64,000 nt of DNA from Orlajensenia sp037404875. Its GTDB lineage: Bacteria; Actinomycetota; Actinomycetes; Actinomycetales; Microbacteriaceae. Below, piece by piece: positions 24,093-33,840 of this stretch. The stretch is taken from positions 85,502 to 149,501 of the forward strand of contig NZ_JBBELO010000019.1 of NCBI RefSeq assembly GCF_037404875.1, written 5' to 3'. Each line of letters begins with the position of its first letter. Positions within the stretch are counted from its first letter, which is position 1. Both the position numbers and the translations under genes were made by a program. The notes under the pieces are model-generated. The model made no database searches. It was not told the DNA's origin and saw nothing but the letters and a program-made list of their open reading frames with translations.

Positions 24093-25630
24093 TGAGGCTC
24101 GGGCGCACGCGCGCCGTTGCGCTCATCGGCATGACCGGGGCCATCGTCGACGTCGAGGCCGACATCACGGCGCAGCTGCCCAAGTTCTTCCTCATCGGCC
24201 TGCCCGACACGGCGCTCTCGCAGGCGCAGCATCGCGTTCGCTCGGCCGCGCAGAACGCCGGCATCCCGCTGACGACGCACCAGATCACGGTCAACCTGTC
24301 GCCGGCCGCCCTGCCCAAGCACGGTTCGGGGTTCGACCTGGCGATCGCGATGGCGTGCCTCGCCGCGGCGGGGGACGTCGAGCCGGCATCGGTGGAGCGT
24401 GTCGTGCACCTGGGCGAACTCGCCCTCGACGGCCGACTGCGCCCGATCGAGGGCGTGCTCCCGGCCGTGGCCGCCGCCAAGCGCGCGGGCCACGGGACCG
24501 TGATGGTGCCCACGGCGTGCGTGCCCGAGGCGGAGCTCGTGCCCGACGTGCGCGTCATCGGCGTCGCCGGACTGCGCGACGCGGCGATCTGGCACGGTGG
24601 AGACTTCCCGCCAGAGCCCGTCGACCCACTGCCCGCGCCGCGAAGGGCGACATCGCGTCCGAGGCACCTCGGCGACCTCTCCGACGTGATCGGGCAGGAC
24701 GCCGCCGTACTGGCGCTCCAGGTCGCCGCCGCCGGCGGCCATCACCTGTTCATGGTCGGGCCGCCCGGTGCGGGCAAGACGATGCTCGCCGAGCGGCTCG
24801 CGGGCATCCTGCCCGACCTCACCGAGGATGCCGCGCTCGAGGTGAGCGCCATCCGCTCGCTCAGCGGCGCCGGCTTCGACGGGCGGCTTCCGCGCAGGCC
24901 CCCGATCGAGGCGCCGCACCACACGGCGACGCCGGCGGCCATGGTCGGCGGCGGATCGGGACAGATCCGCCCGGGCGCCGCCGCGCGCGCCGCTCACGGC
25001 GTGCTGTTCCTCGACGAGGCGCCCCAGTTCGCAGCCCACGTGCTCGACGCCCTTCGCCAACCCCTGGAGTCGGGAGTGATCAGCATCCACCGCGCCACCG
25101 CTGTCGCGAGCTTTCCGGCGCGGTTCCAGCTCGTGCTCGCCGCGAACCCCTGCCCCTGCGGGCTCTACGGCGTCTCGCGGGAATCCTGCACCTGCGCGCC
25201 GATGGCGCGCCGACGCTATTTCAGCCGCATCTCCGGACCGCTGCTGGATCGCATCGACATCCAGTTGCGCGTGGAGAGGGTCAGTGCGGCACGGCTCAAA
25301 GTCGCCCAGGACGAGCCGCGGGCCGGCACGGTCGAGGTGCGCGAACTGGTCACGCAGGCACGGCAGGCGGCGGGGGAGCGACTGGGCGGCACCCGGTGGA
25401 GCACGAACGGCGAGGTCGCCGGCAGCTGGCTGCGTGCGGCATCCCATCGTCCCGCGCCGGCCGCCCTGGCCGCGCTGGACCGGGCCTTGGAGCGCGGCGC
25501 GCTGAGCATGCGCGGGTACGACCGCGTGCTGCGGGTGGCATGGTCCGTCGCCGACCTGGCTGGCGCCGACTCGCCGACGGCAGACCACATCGGGCAGGCA
25601 CTGTTCCTGCGGCGGGGAGAGAACGCATGA
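24092..25630 (+). CDS. comM: ComM-type Mg-chelatase-like AAA+ ATPase (YifB)
   Basis: A 512-residue hexameric helicase-like ATPase promoting branch migration in natural transformation. It has an N-terminal Lon-like ChlI domain, the central AAA+ core with Walker A GPPGAGKT and Walker B VLFLDE, a cysteine cluster (NPCPCGLYG ... CTC) and the C-terminal Mg-chelatase domain. Overlaps yraN and dprA by a few bases, so the three are one translational unit. Confidence 0.95.
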   Translation: MRLGRTRAVALIGMTGAIVDVEADITAQLPKFFLIGLPDTALSQAQHRVRSAAQNAGIPLTTHQITVNLSPAALPKHGSGFDLAIAMACLAAAGDVEPASVERVVHLGELALDGRLRPIEGVLPAVAAAKRAGHGTVMVPTACVPEAELVPDVRVIGVAGLRDAAIWHGGDFPPEPVDPLPAPRRATSRPRHLGDLSDVIGQDAAVLALQVAAAGGHHLFMVGPPGAGKTMLAERLAGILPDLTEDAALEVSAIRSLSGAGFDGRLPRRPPIEAPHHTATPAAMVGGGSGQIRPGAAARAAHGVLFLDEAPQFAAHVLDALRQPLESGVISIHRATAVASFPARFQLVLAANPCPCGLYGVSRESCTCAPMARRRYFSRISGPLLDRIDIQLRVERVSAARLKVAQDEPRAGTVEVRELVTQARQAAGERLGGTRWSTNGEVAGSWLRAASHRPAPAALAALDRALERGALSMRGYDRVLRVAWSVADLAGADSPTADHIGQALFLRRGENA

Positions 25631-26847
25631 GCACGCTGGGATTCACGCCCGATGACCTGCGTCGCATGGCCGAGCAGGTGCGCGGCGGCGTCGAAGACGA
25701 CGACGTCGCCGCTGAGGTCGTGGCCCGTTCCGCCTGGAGCATCCTCGGCGAGCCCGGTGACGGGATGGCCGGGCTTCTCGTGCTCGCCCTGGGCGCGGCT
25801 CCCGCCCTCTCGGCGGTGCTCGCGGGCACGAGCCCCACGGTTCTCGCGCGCGACATCGATCCCGAGGCGACGGTAGGGCGTGAGGTGCTCGAACGCGGGC
25901 TCGCCGACGCGCTGGCCCGCTGGCGGCCGCGCCTGCGTTCGGCAACGCTCGTGCAGTCGATCGCTGCGGCGCAGCGCACCGGCACGCGCCTGCTCGTACC
26001 CGGCGACGACGCGTGGCCGACGGGGGTCGACGACCTCGGCGTGCACGGGCCGGCCGCTCTCTGGTATCGCGGGTCCGAATCGGCGCTCGCCGCCCTCGGG
26101 CGGTCCGTTGCCCTCGTCGGGGCGCGTGAGTGCACAAAGTACGGCGCGGCCGTCGCGACCGACAGCGCGGCCGGCCTGGCGGAACGCGGGTTCGCCATCG
26201 TGTCGGGCGCCGCCTACGGCATCGACGCCGTCGCGCACCGCGCCACGCTCAGTGGCGACGGGATGACGGTCGCGTTCCTGGCCGGCGGCGCCGATCGGTT
26301 CTACCCCGCCGGAAACGACGCCCTCCTCGCACGGATCGTCGAACGCGGAGCCGTCGTGTCCGAACTCCCGTGCGGAGCGCAGCCGACCAAGTGGCGCTTC
26401 CTCCAGCGCAACCGGCTGATCGCAGCCTCGAGCCGGGCGACCGTCGTCGTCGAGGCGGGCTGGCGATCGGGAACCCTCAACACCGCCGGCCATGCGGCGA
26501 GCCTCGGCCGGCCCCTCGGTGCCGTGCCCGGTCCCGTCACCTCGGTGGCCTCTGCCGGATGCCATCGCCTGCTGCGGGAGTACGACGCGCGCTGCGTCAC
26601 CACGGCGGACGAGATGGCGGAGCTCGTCACCGGCACGCCCGGCGGCGCACCCGCGCCCGCGCTGGTCGCCGATCGCTCGAGCCACGAGGTGAGGGTCATC
26701 GACGCCCTGTCGACACGATCGGCACGCACAGCCGACGACATCGCGCGGCGGGCCGGACTCTCGACGGCATCCGTGGTCGCGGTTCTCGGCACGCTGTCGC
26801 TCGACGGCAGCGCGCGACAGGGGGATCGGGGCTGGCTGCGCTCCTGA
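25627..26847 (+). CDS. dprA: DNA-processing protein DprA
   Basis: RecA loader for incoming single-stranded DNA. 406 residues: N-terminal SAM-like region, the Rossmann core with SVALVGARECTKYG, SGAAYGIDAVAH and WRSGTLNTAGHAASLGRPLGAVPG, and a C-terminal winged-helix (ADDIARRAGLSTASVVAVLGTL). ATGA overlap with comM. With comM and yraN it suggests the strain keeps part of a transformation apparatus; no comEA/comEC is in the window. Confidence 0.95.
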   Translation: MSTLGFTPDDLRRMAEQVRGGVEDDDVAAEVVARSAWSILGEPGDGMAGLLVLALGAAPALSAVLAGTSPTVLARDIDPEATVGREVLERGLADALARWRPRLRSATLVQSIAAAQRTGTRLLVPGDDAWPTGVDDLGVHGPAALWYRGSESALAALGRSVALVGARECTKYGAAVATDSAAGLAERGFAIVSGAAYGIDAVAHRATLSGDGMTVAFLAGGADRFYPAGNDALLARIVERGAVVSELPCGAQPTKWRFLQRNRLIAASSRATVVVEAGWRSGTLNTAGHAASLGRPLGAVPGPVTSVASAGCHRLLREYDARCVTTADEMAELVTGTPGGAPAPALVADRSSHEVRVIDALSTRSARTADDIARRAGLSTASVVAVLGTLSLDGSARQGDRGWLRS

Positions 26848-26935
26848 GGCAGGCGCGCGAGGGGTCACGCGCATCGTCGGTGCGTGGCCCTATCGTGGGT
26901 GCCACAGCCATCGTGGATGTGGGGAGGACGACGCC

Positions 26936-27856
26936 ATGATTCCCGAGCCGTTCGGGCAGTACGGATCGCCGACGCACGTCGTCGCCCACCTCAGCGACAC
27001 GCACCTTCTCGCACACGACGCGCGGCTCTACGGTCGCGTCGACACGGATGCGACGGTCCTGGGCGCCGTCGATCGCCTGCGCGCCGTCGGCAGCGAGATC
27101 GATGCGCTCGTGATCACCGGAGACCTCACCGATCGTGGCGAGCAGAACGCCTATCGGCGACTGCGCGGGTTGGTCCAGCCCCTCGCCGACGAGCTCGGCG
27201 CCGAGCTGTTCTGGGTGATGGGCAACCACGACGCCCGACCCGCGTTCCGCTCCGCCCTCTGGGACGAGCCCGCCCCGTCCCGCACGCCCGTCGACTACGT
27301 GCGCGAGGTGCGCGGGCTGCGCGTCATCGTGCTCGACACGAGCGTGCCGGGCTATCACCACGGCGATCTCGACGACGCCCAGCTGCAGTGGCTCGCTGGC
27401 ATCCTCAGCGAGCCGGCGCCACGCGGTTCGCTTCTCGCGCTGCACCACCCGCCGTTGCCCACCCCGCTCTCGGCGATGCAGATCCTCGAGCTCGAACGCC
27501 AGGACCGCCTGGCGGCCGTTGTCGCGGGCAGCGACATCCGGGCCATCCTCGGCGGACACCTGCACTACGCCTCGACGAGCATGTTCGAGGGCATCCCCGT
27601 TTCGGTCGCCGCCGCGACGTGCTACACCATGGATCTCGGCACGTCACCCGGCGTGCTCTCGGGCGTGGATGCCGGCCAGTCCATCAACCTCGTGCACGTC
27701 TACGAGGACCGCGTTGTGCACTCGGTGCTCCCGCTCGCGCCCGGACCCGTCGTGACGAGCTTCGGCGGCGACTTCATCGAGCGGATGTCGGCGCTCACGC
27801 CCGAGGGCCGGCGCGACGCCTTCTCGCGGCAGCCGGGCGCGGCTTCCGATGACTGA
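26936..27856 (+). CDS. Metallophosphoesterase (CpdA-like)
   Basis: 306-residue calcineurin-type phosphodiesterase. Metal-binding motifs appear in order: LSDTHL, GDLTDRG, GNHDAR, LHHPP and GGHLHY. This set matches class III cyclic-nucleotide phosphodiesterases, though cAMP as substrate is inferred. GGGGAGG lies about eight bases upstream of ATG. The 3' end overlaps xerC by eight bases. Confidence 0.9.
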   Translation: MIPEPFGQYGSPTHVVAHLSDTHLLAHDARLYGRVDTDATVLGAVDRLRAVGSEIDALVITGDLTDRGEQNAYRRLRGLVQPLADELGAELFWVMGNHDARPAFRSALWDEPAPSRTPVDYVREVRGLRVIVLDTSVPGYHHGDLDDAQLQWLAGILSEPAPRGSLLALHHPPLPTPLSAMQILELERQDRLAAVVAGSDIRAILGGHLHYASTSMFEGIPVSVAAATCYTMDLGTSPGVLSGVDAGQSINLVHVYEDRVVHSVLPLAPGPVVTSFGGDFIERMSALTPEGRRDAFSRQPGAASDD

Positions 27857-28778
27857 CGCGGCGCGCGGCCTGCACGACGCCATCGACCGGTTCGCGGGCT
27901 ACCTCGCGCTCGAGAGGGGATACTCGCCGCACACCATCCGCGCCTATCGGAGCGACCTGGTCGAACTCGCGGCCTTCGCGGCGGCGGCGGGCGCCTCCGA
28001 GGTGCGCGACCTCTCGCTCAACCTCCTGCGCGACTGGCTGTGGCGCTCGACGGAGCAGCAGGCTGCCCGTACGACGATCGCTCGTCATGCCGCCTCGGCG
28101 CGGGCCTTCACCGCGTGGCTCACGCGAACGAGCCAGCTGGAGGGCGACCCCGGCATCCGGCTGCGTTCGCCGAAGCCCGCTCAGACCCTTCCGCGGGTGA
28201 TCACCCGATCCCAGATGGACGGCCTGCTCGAGGGCCTCGCTGCACGTGCAGAAGAGGGCGAGCCGGTCGGGTTGCGCGATCTGGCGGTCATCGAGCTGCT
28301 CTACGCCTCGGCGCTGCGCGTCTCGGAACTCGTCGGCCTCGACGTGGACGACATCGACTTCGACCGGCTCACCGTGAGGGTCACGGGCAAGGGGTCCAAG
28401 CAGCGTGTCGTGCCGTTCGGCGTGCCCGCAGCATCCGCCCTCAGCGACTACCTGCGACGCGGCCGGCCGGCACTGGCCACCCGGTCGGATGCGCCCGACG
28501 TCGCGGCGGCGTTCCTCGGCGCTCGTGGCCGGCGCGTCGGAGTCCGCACGGTGTACGCCCTCGTGGCAGGGCTGCTGGCCGATGTTCCCGGCACCGGTCC
28601 GTCGGGTCCGCACGCGCTGCGGCACACCGCGGCGACGCACCTGCTCGACGGCGGCGCCGACCTGCGCGCCGTGCAGGAGCTGCTCGGGCATGCCAGCCTC
28701 GGCACCACCCAGATCTACACGCACGTCTCCACCGAGCGGTTGCGCGAGAGCTACCGCCTGGCGCACCCCCGCGCCTGA
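27849..28778 (+). CDS. xerC: Tyrosine recombinase XerC
   Basis: 309-residue chromosome-dimer resolution recombinase. SAM-like N-terminal domain, then the complete catalytic set: Arg in ALRVSELVGL, Lys in GKGSKQRVVP, HALRH, LGHASLGTTQIYTH with His and nucleophilic Tyr. It is the housekeeping type in its usual neighbourhood, and contrasts with the incomplete integrase in the mobile element. Confidence 0.94.
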   Translation: MTDAARGLHDAIDRFAGYLALERGYSPHTIRAYRSDLVELAAFAAAAGASEVRDLSLNLLRDWLWRSTEQQAARTTIARHAASARAFTAWLTRTSQLEGDPGIRLRSPKPAQTLPRVITRSQMDGLLEGLAARAEEGEPVGLRDLAVIELLYASALRVSELVGLDVDDIDFDRLTVRVTGKGSKQRVVPFGVPAASALSDYLRRGRPALATRSDAPDVAAAFLGARGRRVGVRTVYALVAGLLADVPGTGPSGPHALRHTAATHLLDGGADLRAVQELLGHASLGTTQIYTHVSTERLRESYRLAHPRA

Positions 28779-28814
28779 GCGGGTCGACCCCTGCTCGAGC
28801 GGCCCCTGACCTCT

Positions 28815-29372
28815 TCAGCGCACCGGAAGCAGCACGGCCCGCTGGAGCGGTCCGATCAGCAGGCGGGGTGAGGCGTACTCCCCGTGCACGCGCACGCCCA
28901 GGTGCAGGCAGGTGCTGCCGCAGTGACCGCCCGAGTCCACCACGCCGACCTGCTGGCCCCGCGTGACGCGCTCACCCGCGGCGACGGATGCGGTGACCGG
29001 CTCGATGCTCGAGATGACGCCTCCGCCGTGGTCCAGCGACAGCAGCGGACGGTCGACGACCGTCCCCGCGAACGAGACGACGCCGTCGGCCACGGCGAAC
29101 ACCGGTGCGCCCGCCGTCGCCGCGAAGTCGACACCGCGGTGTCCCGCTGCGTAGCGGCTGGCGGGTGCCCGGAACTCCTGCACGATGCGCACCGGCGCTG
29201 ACAGTGGCCAGCGCCCCACGAGGGCGGCCGGAGCGTGCCCGCCCTGCGGGGTCGCCGCCCACGCGCCGACGACGGCGGTCGGAGCGCCGCCTCCGGAGAG
29301 CAGCAGGACGAGGGCCGTGAGCGGGACGAAGCCGGTCGGACGCAGGCGGGGGAGAGGCCGATGAGCGCGCAT
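28815..29372 (-). CDS. Secreted M23-family peptidase
   Basis: 185 residues: signal-peptide-like N-terminus (hydrophobic about 15-40) and a LytM/M23 domain. Zinc ligands are His and Asp in GHRGVDF and His in CLHLGVR. Two cysteines around HCGSTC may form a disulfide outside the cell. Cleaves peptidoglycan cross-bridges, or acts in spore or cell separation. Divergent from rpsB. Confidence 0.9.
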   Translation of the reverse strand: MRAHRPLPRLRPTGFVPLTALVLLLSGGGAPTAVVGAWAATPQGGHAPAALVGRWPLSAPVRIVQEFRAPASRYAAGHRGVDFAATAGAPVFAVADGVVSFAGTVVDRPLLSLDHGGGVISSIEPVTASVAAGERVTRGQQVGVVDSGGHCGSTCLHLGVRVHGEYASPRLLIGPLQRAVLLPVR

Positions 29373-29493
29373 GCCTCAAGGGTGCGGGCGCGGATGGCGC
29401 CGGCGTCGGGGATGAGCGGGGATGGGGACGCGCGCCGACGCCTTCCGGGCGGGGGAGGAGTCCTGCTCGGCGGGGCAGCCCGATGAGAACTGG

Positions 29494-29499
29494 TAGAGT
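29494..29499 (+). promoter_or_regulatory. -10 element TAGAGT upstream of rpsB
   Basis: TAGAGT is the best -10 in the 284 bases between the M23 gene and rpsB. It implies a 5' leader of about 150 bases, long enough for S2 feedback control, although no known leader motif is recognised. Confidence 0.4.
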
Positions 29500-29656
29500 G
29501 GGAGAAGCAGCGCCCTGTGCGCTGACTACGCGTGCCCATTCGGCTCTCACTTCCACTCGGTCCAGCCCCTCCAGGGGATTGGCGGACGTGCGCCGGGCAC
29601 CAGGCGCGGCGGGTATCCGCTCGATCGCGACAACTGAGAACAAAGGAGAACGGCTC

Positions 29657-30589
29657 ATGGCCGTCGTCACCATTCGCCAGCTGCTCGACAGCGGCGTGCA
29701 CTTCGGGCACCAGACCCGTCGCTGGAACCCCAAGATGAAGCGGTTCATCTTCGCCGAGCGTTCCGGCATCTACATCATCGACCTGCAGAAGTCGCTCGCC
29801 TACATCGACCAGGCGTACGACTTCGTCAAGGAGACGGTCGCCCACGGCGGCACCATCCTCTTCGTCGGCACCAAGAAGCAGGCCCAGGAGGCCATCGCCG
29901 AGCAGGCGACGCGCGTGGGCCAGCCCTACGTCAACCAGCGCTGGCTCGGCGGCCTGCTCACCAACTTCCAGACGGTGAACAAGCGCCTCGCCCGCATGAA
30001 GGAGCTCGAGGAGCTCGACTTCGAGAACACCGCCAAGTCGGGGTTCACGAAGAAGGAACTGCTCATCAAGAAGCGCGAGCTCGACAAGCTGCACAAGTCG
30101 CTCGGCGGTATCCGCAACCTCACGCGCACCCCGTCGGCGCTGTGGGTCGTGGACACCAAGAAGGAGCACCTCGCGATCGACGAGGCGAAGAAGCTCGGCA
30201 TCCCCGTCATCGGCATTCTCGACACCAACTGCGACCCCGACGAGGTGCAGTACCCCATCCCGGGTAACGACGACGCCATCCGTTCCGTCGCCCTGCTGAC
30301 CCGCATCGTGGCCGACGCCGCCGCCGAGGGCCTCATCCAGCGCCACCAGAAGCCCGAAGAGGGTTCCGAGGCCGCTGAGCCCCTCGCCGAGTGGGAGGCC
30401 GAGCTGCTTCAGGCAGGAACGCCCGCGCAGTCCTCGCCCGAGAACGACAAGGTCGACGGCAAGAGCGCCGAGGCCGCTGAGGTCGCCGAGGTCGTCGAGG
30501 TTCTCGACGCAGCCCCCGCCGCCGAGGCCGACGCAGACGAGGCCGGCACCGCGTCGGAGTCCGACGCGACCCCCGCCGCCGCCGAGTAA
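29657..30589 (+). CDS. rpsB: 30S ribosomal protein S2
   Basis: S2, 310 residues. The core MAVVTIRQLLDSGVHFGHQTRRWNPKM through LLTRIVADAAAEGL is standard; about 70 further residues form an acidic, alanine/glutamate-rich C-terminal tail. AAAGGAG is nine bases before ATG. Operon partner of tsf. Confidence 0.97.
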   Translation: MAVVTIRQLLDSGVHFGHQTRRWNPKMKRFIFAERSGIYIIDLQKSLAYIDQAYDFVKETVAHGGTILFVGTKKQAQEAIAEQATRVGQPYVNQRWLGGLLTNFQTVNKRLARMKELEELDFENTAKSGFTKKELLIKKRELDKLHKSLGGIRNLTRTPSALWVVDTKKEHLAIDEAKKLGIPVIGILDTNCDPDEVQYPIPGNDDAIRSVALLTRIVADAAAEGLIQRHQKPEEGSEAAEPLAEWEAELLQAGTPAQSSPENDKVDGKSAEAAEVAEVVEVLDAAPAAEADADEAGTASESDATPAAAE

Positions 30590-30613
30590 TCCGAGAGGAA
30601 AGACAGAACACAC

Positions 30614-31444
30614 ATGGCAAATTTCAGCCTTGCAGACGTCAAGACCCTGCGTGAGCGCCTCGGCACCGGCATGGTCGACACGAAGAACGCCCTCGTGGAA
30701 GCCGACGGCGACATCGAGAAGGCGGTCGAGATCCTCCGCCTGAAGGGTGCGAAGGGCAACGCCAAGCGCGCCGACCGCTCAACGTCGGAGGGCCTCGTGG
30801 CCGCCGTCGAGAACGGCAACGGCACGGCGACGCTCATCGAGCTGGCCTGCGAGACCGACTTCGTCGCCAAGGGCGACAAGTTCGTCGCGCTCGCCGACCG
30901 CGTGCTGGCCGCCGTGGCCGCCTCGGGTGCCTCGAGCGTCGAGGCGGCCCTCGCCGCCCCGGCCGACGGCAAGACCGTCGCAGAGATCATCGACGAGGAG
31001 GCGGCGATCCTCGGCGAGAAGGTCGAGCTGCGCCGCGTCGCGCTCGTCTCCGGCGAGAACTTCTCGATCTACCTGCACAAGACGTCGAAGGACCTGCCCC
31101 CGCAGGTCGGCGTCGTGCTCGGCTACACCGGAACGGATGCCGAGACGGCACGCTCCGTGGCCCAGCACATCTCGTTCGCGAACCCGGAGTACCTCGCCCG
31201 CGAGGACGTCCCGGCCGACGCGGTCGAGAAGGAGCGCGGCATCGTCGAGCAGATCTCCCGCGAGGAGGGCAAGCCGGAGGCCGCCCTGCCGAAGATCATC
31301 GAAGGTCGCCTGGGTGCCTACTTCAAGCAGGTCGCCCTGCTCGAGCAGGACTACGCCAAGGACAACAAGCTCTCGGTCGCGAAGGTCCTCTCCGACGCCG
31401 GCCTGACCGTGACGGGCTTCGCCCGCTTCAAGGTCGGAGCGTAG
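30614..31444 (+). CDS. tsf: Elongation factor Ts
   Basis: Nucleotide exchange factor for EF-Tu. 276 residues with the UBA-like N-terminus (LADVKTLRERLGTGMVDTKNAL), the TDFVAK motif (ETDFVAKGDKF) and the C-terminal dimerisation core. GAGGAAAGAC stands as ribosome binding region upstream. A strong terminator follows. Confidence 0.97.
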   Translation: MANFSLADVKTLRERLGTGMVDTKNALVEADGDIEKAVEILRLKGAKGNAKRADRSTSEGLVAAVENGNGTATLIELACETDFVAKGDKFVALADRVLAAVAASGASSVEAALAAPADGKTVAEIIDEEAAILGEKVELRRVALVSGENFSIYLHKTSKDLPPQVGVVLGYTGTDAETARSVAQHISFANPEYLAREDVPADAVEKERGIVEQISREEGKPEAALPKIIEGRLGAYFKQVALLEQDYAKDNKLSVAKVLSDAGLTVTGFARFKVGA

Positions 31445-31452
31445 GTTCAACG

Positions 31453-31488
31453 AAAAGGGAGCCCGGATAGCCATCCGGGCTCCCTTTT
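31453..31488 (+). terminator. Intrinsic terminator after tsf
   Basis: A 16-bp perfect stem (31453-31468 with 31473-31488) and 4-base loop AGCC. The stem ends in TTTT and is preceded by AAAA, so it can work in both directions. This is the clearest terminator in the window. Confidence 0.92.
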
Positions 31489-31533
31489 CCATGCCCTAGT
31501 TTTAGATCAGCCAACGGAAGGACTCCCTCGCTC

Positions 31534-32250
31534 ATGTCAGGTACGCATTCGCGCCGCCGGGTTCTGCTCAAACTCTCAGGAGAGGCCTTCGGCGCCGGCG
31601 CCCTCGGCGTCAACCCCGACGTGGTCAGCGCGCTCGCGCGCGAGATCGCCGAGGCGGCCGCCCAAGTGGAGATCGCCATCGTGGTCGGCGGAGGCAACTT
31701 CTTCCGCGGAGCGGAGCTGCAGCAGCGCGGCATGGACCGCGGGCGTGCCGACTACATGGGCATGCTCGGCACGGTGATGAACTCCCTCGCCCTGCAGGAC
31801 TTCCTCGAGCAGACCGGGCTCGAGACCCGTGTGCAGTCCGCCATCTCGATGACGCAGGTCGCCGAGCCCTACATCCCGCGCAAGGCCGAGCGCCACCTCG
31901 AGAAGGGCCGGGTCGTCATCTTCGGCGCCGGAGCGGGCCTGCCCTACTTCTCGACCGACACCGTCGCCGCGCAGCGCGCCCTCGAGATCGATGCCGATGC
32001 CGTGCTCGTGGCCAAGAACGGGGTCGACGGCGTCTACGACTCCGACCCCCGCACCAACCCCGATGCCAAGAAGATCGACCGCATCACCTACCAGGAGGCG
32101 TTGCAGCGCGGCCTCAAGGTCGTGGACTCGACCGCGTTCAGCCTCTGCATGGACAACGGCATGCCGATGCAGGTCTTCGGCATGCAGCCGGCCGGCAACG
32201 TGACCGCTGCCCTGCTCGGCGGCGAACTCGGCACCATCGTCAGCAACTAA
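31534..32250 (+). CDS. pyrH: Uridylate kinase
   Basis: UMP kinase of the amino-acid-kinase fold, 238 residues. Motifs: LLKLSGEAFG at the start, VVGGGNFFRG, and the KNGVDGVYDSDPRTNPDAKK binding stretch. Catalyses UMP + ATP to UDP, and in bacteria is feedback-controlled by UTP. A TTAGAT hexamer just after the tsf terminator may be its -10. Precedes frr as usual. Confidence 0.96.
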   Translation: MSGTHSRRRVLLKLSGEAFGAGALGVNPDVVSALAREIAEAAAQVEIAIVVGGGNFFRGAELQQRGMDRGRADYMGMLGTVMNSLALQDFLEQTGLETRVQSAISMTQVAEPYIPRKAERHLEKGRVVIFGAGAGLPYFSTDTVAAQRALEIDADAVLVAKNGVDGVYDSDPRTNPDAKKIDRITYQEALQRGLKVVDSTAFSLCMDNGMPMQVFGMQPAGNVTAALLGGELGTIVSN

Positions 32251-32282
32251 GCTCGTACCAAGCCACGTAAGAAGGAGTCGCC

Positions 32283-32837
32283 GTGATCCCGGATGTTCTG
32301 TCCGATGCCTCTGACCGCATGAGCAAGGCCGTCGAGGTGGCGAAGGACGACTTCGCATCGGTACGCACCGGTCGCGCCAACCCGCAGCTCTTCCAGAAGA
32401 TCCTGGTGAGCTACTACGGCACCCCCACCCCGCTCGCGCAGCTCGCGTCGCTGGCCAACCCCGAGGCGCGCACCCTCATCGTCACTCCGTACGACAAGAG
32501 CGCGCTGAAGGACATCGAGCAGGCCATCCGCGAGACCCCGAACCTCGGGGCGAACCCGTCCAACGACGGCAACATCGTGCGGGTGACGCTGCCCGAGCTC
32601 ACCGAGGAGCGGCGCAAGGAGTTCGTCAAGCTCGTGCGTGGCAAGGCCGAGGACGCGAAGGTCTCGGTGCGCAACATCCGCCGCAAGGCGAAGGACGAGC
32701 TCGACGCGCTGAAGTCCGAGGTCGGCGACGACGAGGTCTCCCGCGGTGAGAAGGAGCTCGAGCAGGTGACGAAGTCCCACGTCGATGCCATCGACGAGGC
32801 GCTGAAGCGCAAGGAAGCCGAACTGCTCGAGATCTGA
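32283..32837 (+). CDS. frr: Ribosome recycling factor
   Basis: 184-residue RRF with the three-helix-bundle signature (VRTGRANPQLFQKILVSYYG, RTLIVTPYDKSALKDIEQAI, VRNIRRKAKDEL). Starts with GTG after AGAAGGAG. Followed by cdsA seven bases later. Confidence 0.97.
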   Translation: MIPDVLSDASDRMSKAVEVAKDDFASVRTGRANPQLFQKILVSYYGTPTPLAQLASLANPEARTLIVTPYDKSALKDIEQAIRETPNLGANPSNDGNIVRVTLPELTEERRKEFVKLVRGKAEDAKVSVRNIRRKAKDELDALKSEVGDDEVSRGEKELEQVTKSHVDAIDEALKRKEAELLEI

Positions 32838-32844
32838 GGCGTCG

Positions 32845-33819
32845 ATGAGCCAACCCTCCGACGGCCCGCAGGGCGGCCCGTCCCGTAAACGTCGCAGCGA
32901 CCTGCGCGCCCAGGTACAGGCCACCCGCGCCGACATCGAGCGCCAGTTCGAGGCGACCCGTGCCCAGATCGACGCGACCAACGAGCGCATCGAGGCGCGC
33001 ACGGGCCGCAACCTGATCCTCGCCATCCTGATCGGCCTGGTTCTCGGCTTCGCGATGCTGTTCAGCCTCATCGTGGTGAAGGAGCTCTTCCTGGCCTTCG
33101 CCGCGGTGATCGTGTTCTTCACGAGCTACGAACTCGTGCAGGCCCTGCGCAAGTCGGGCCGGATGGTCCCGATCATTCCGGCCATCGCCGGCAGCCTCGC
33201 CATGATCGGCTTCACCTGGTTCTGGGCGGGAACGGGCCAGTGGCTCGGGATGCTGGGCGCCATCGTGCTCGTCATCGCCTGGCGCGTGATCGAGAGCCTC
33301 CTGCCCGGGCGGCACGTCAGCGCTGCCCAACTGGTGCGCGACATCGGCGCCTCGATGCTCGTGATCGTCTACCTCGGCCTGTTCACGAGCTTCGCCGCAC
33401 TGCTCGTGCGCGCGGACGGTGGACAGTGGTGGGTGCTCGCATTCCTCATCCTCGTGATCGTCGCCGACACCGGGGCCTATGCCAGCGGACTGGCGTTCGG
33501 CCGGCATCCGATGGCGCCGCGCATCAGCCCCAAGAAGACCTGGGAGGGCTTCGCGGGCGCGGTCGTGGCATGCCTGCTCGGCGGCGTGCTGCTGGCCGTC
33601 TTCATGCTCCACCAGCCGTGGTGGTTCGGTCTCGTCTTCGGCCTGGCCATCCTGCTCTCCGCCACCGTCGGAGACCTCAGCGAGTCGCTGCTGAAACGCG
33701 ATCTCGGCATCAAGGACATGAGCTCATGGCTGCCGGGACACGGCGGGTTCCTCGATCGGCTCGACTCGATCCTGCCCTCCGCGGTCATCGCGTACGCGTT
33801 GTTCCTCATCTTCTCCTGA
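32845..33819 (+). CDS. cdsA: Phosphatidate cytidylyltransferase
   Basis: Makes CDP-diacylglycerol. 324 residues: a charged 50-residue N-terminal extension with a coiled-coil look (RADIERQFEATRAQIDATNERIEAR), then about eight TM helices, and the CTP-transfer signature DLSESLLKRDLGIKDMSSWL with PGHGGFLDRLDS. The N-terminal extension is longer than in E. coli CdsA but is common in actinobacteria. Confidence 0.94.
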   Translation: MSQPSDGPQGGPSRKRRSDLRAQVQATRADIERQFEATRAQIDATNERIEARTGRNLILAILIGLVLGFAMLFSLIVVKELFLAFAAVIVFFTSYELVQALRKSGRMVPIIPAIAGSLAMIGFTWFWAGTGQWLGMLGAIVLVIAWRVIESLLPGRHVSAAQLVRDIGASMLVIVYLGLFTSFAALLVRADGGQWWVLAFLILVIVADTGAYASGLAFGRHPMAPRISPKKTWEGFAGAVVACLLGGVLLAVFMLHQPWWFGLVFGLAILLSATVGDLSESLLKRDLGIKDMSSWLPGHGGFLDRLDSILPSAVIAYALFLIFS

Positions 33820-33828
33820 GCGCACTGG

Positions 33829-33834
33829 CAGAAT
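33829..33834 (+). promoter_or_regulatory. -10 element CAGAAT, leaderless DivIVA-repeat gene
   Basis: CAGAAT lies six bases before GTG 33841, with no ribosome binding site in between. The same hexamer is used at rplS. Confidence 0.4.
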
Positions 33835-33840
33835 GATCGC

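Noticed and set aside
27849..28778. XerC as a second mobile-element integrase
   Set aside because: Complete housekeeping recombinase in a conserved operon; no element borders or base change around it.
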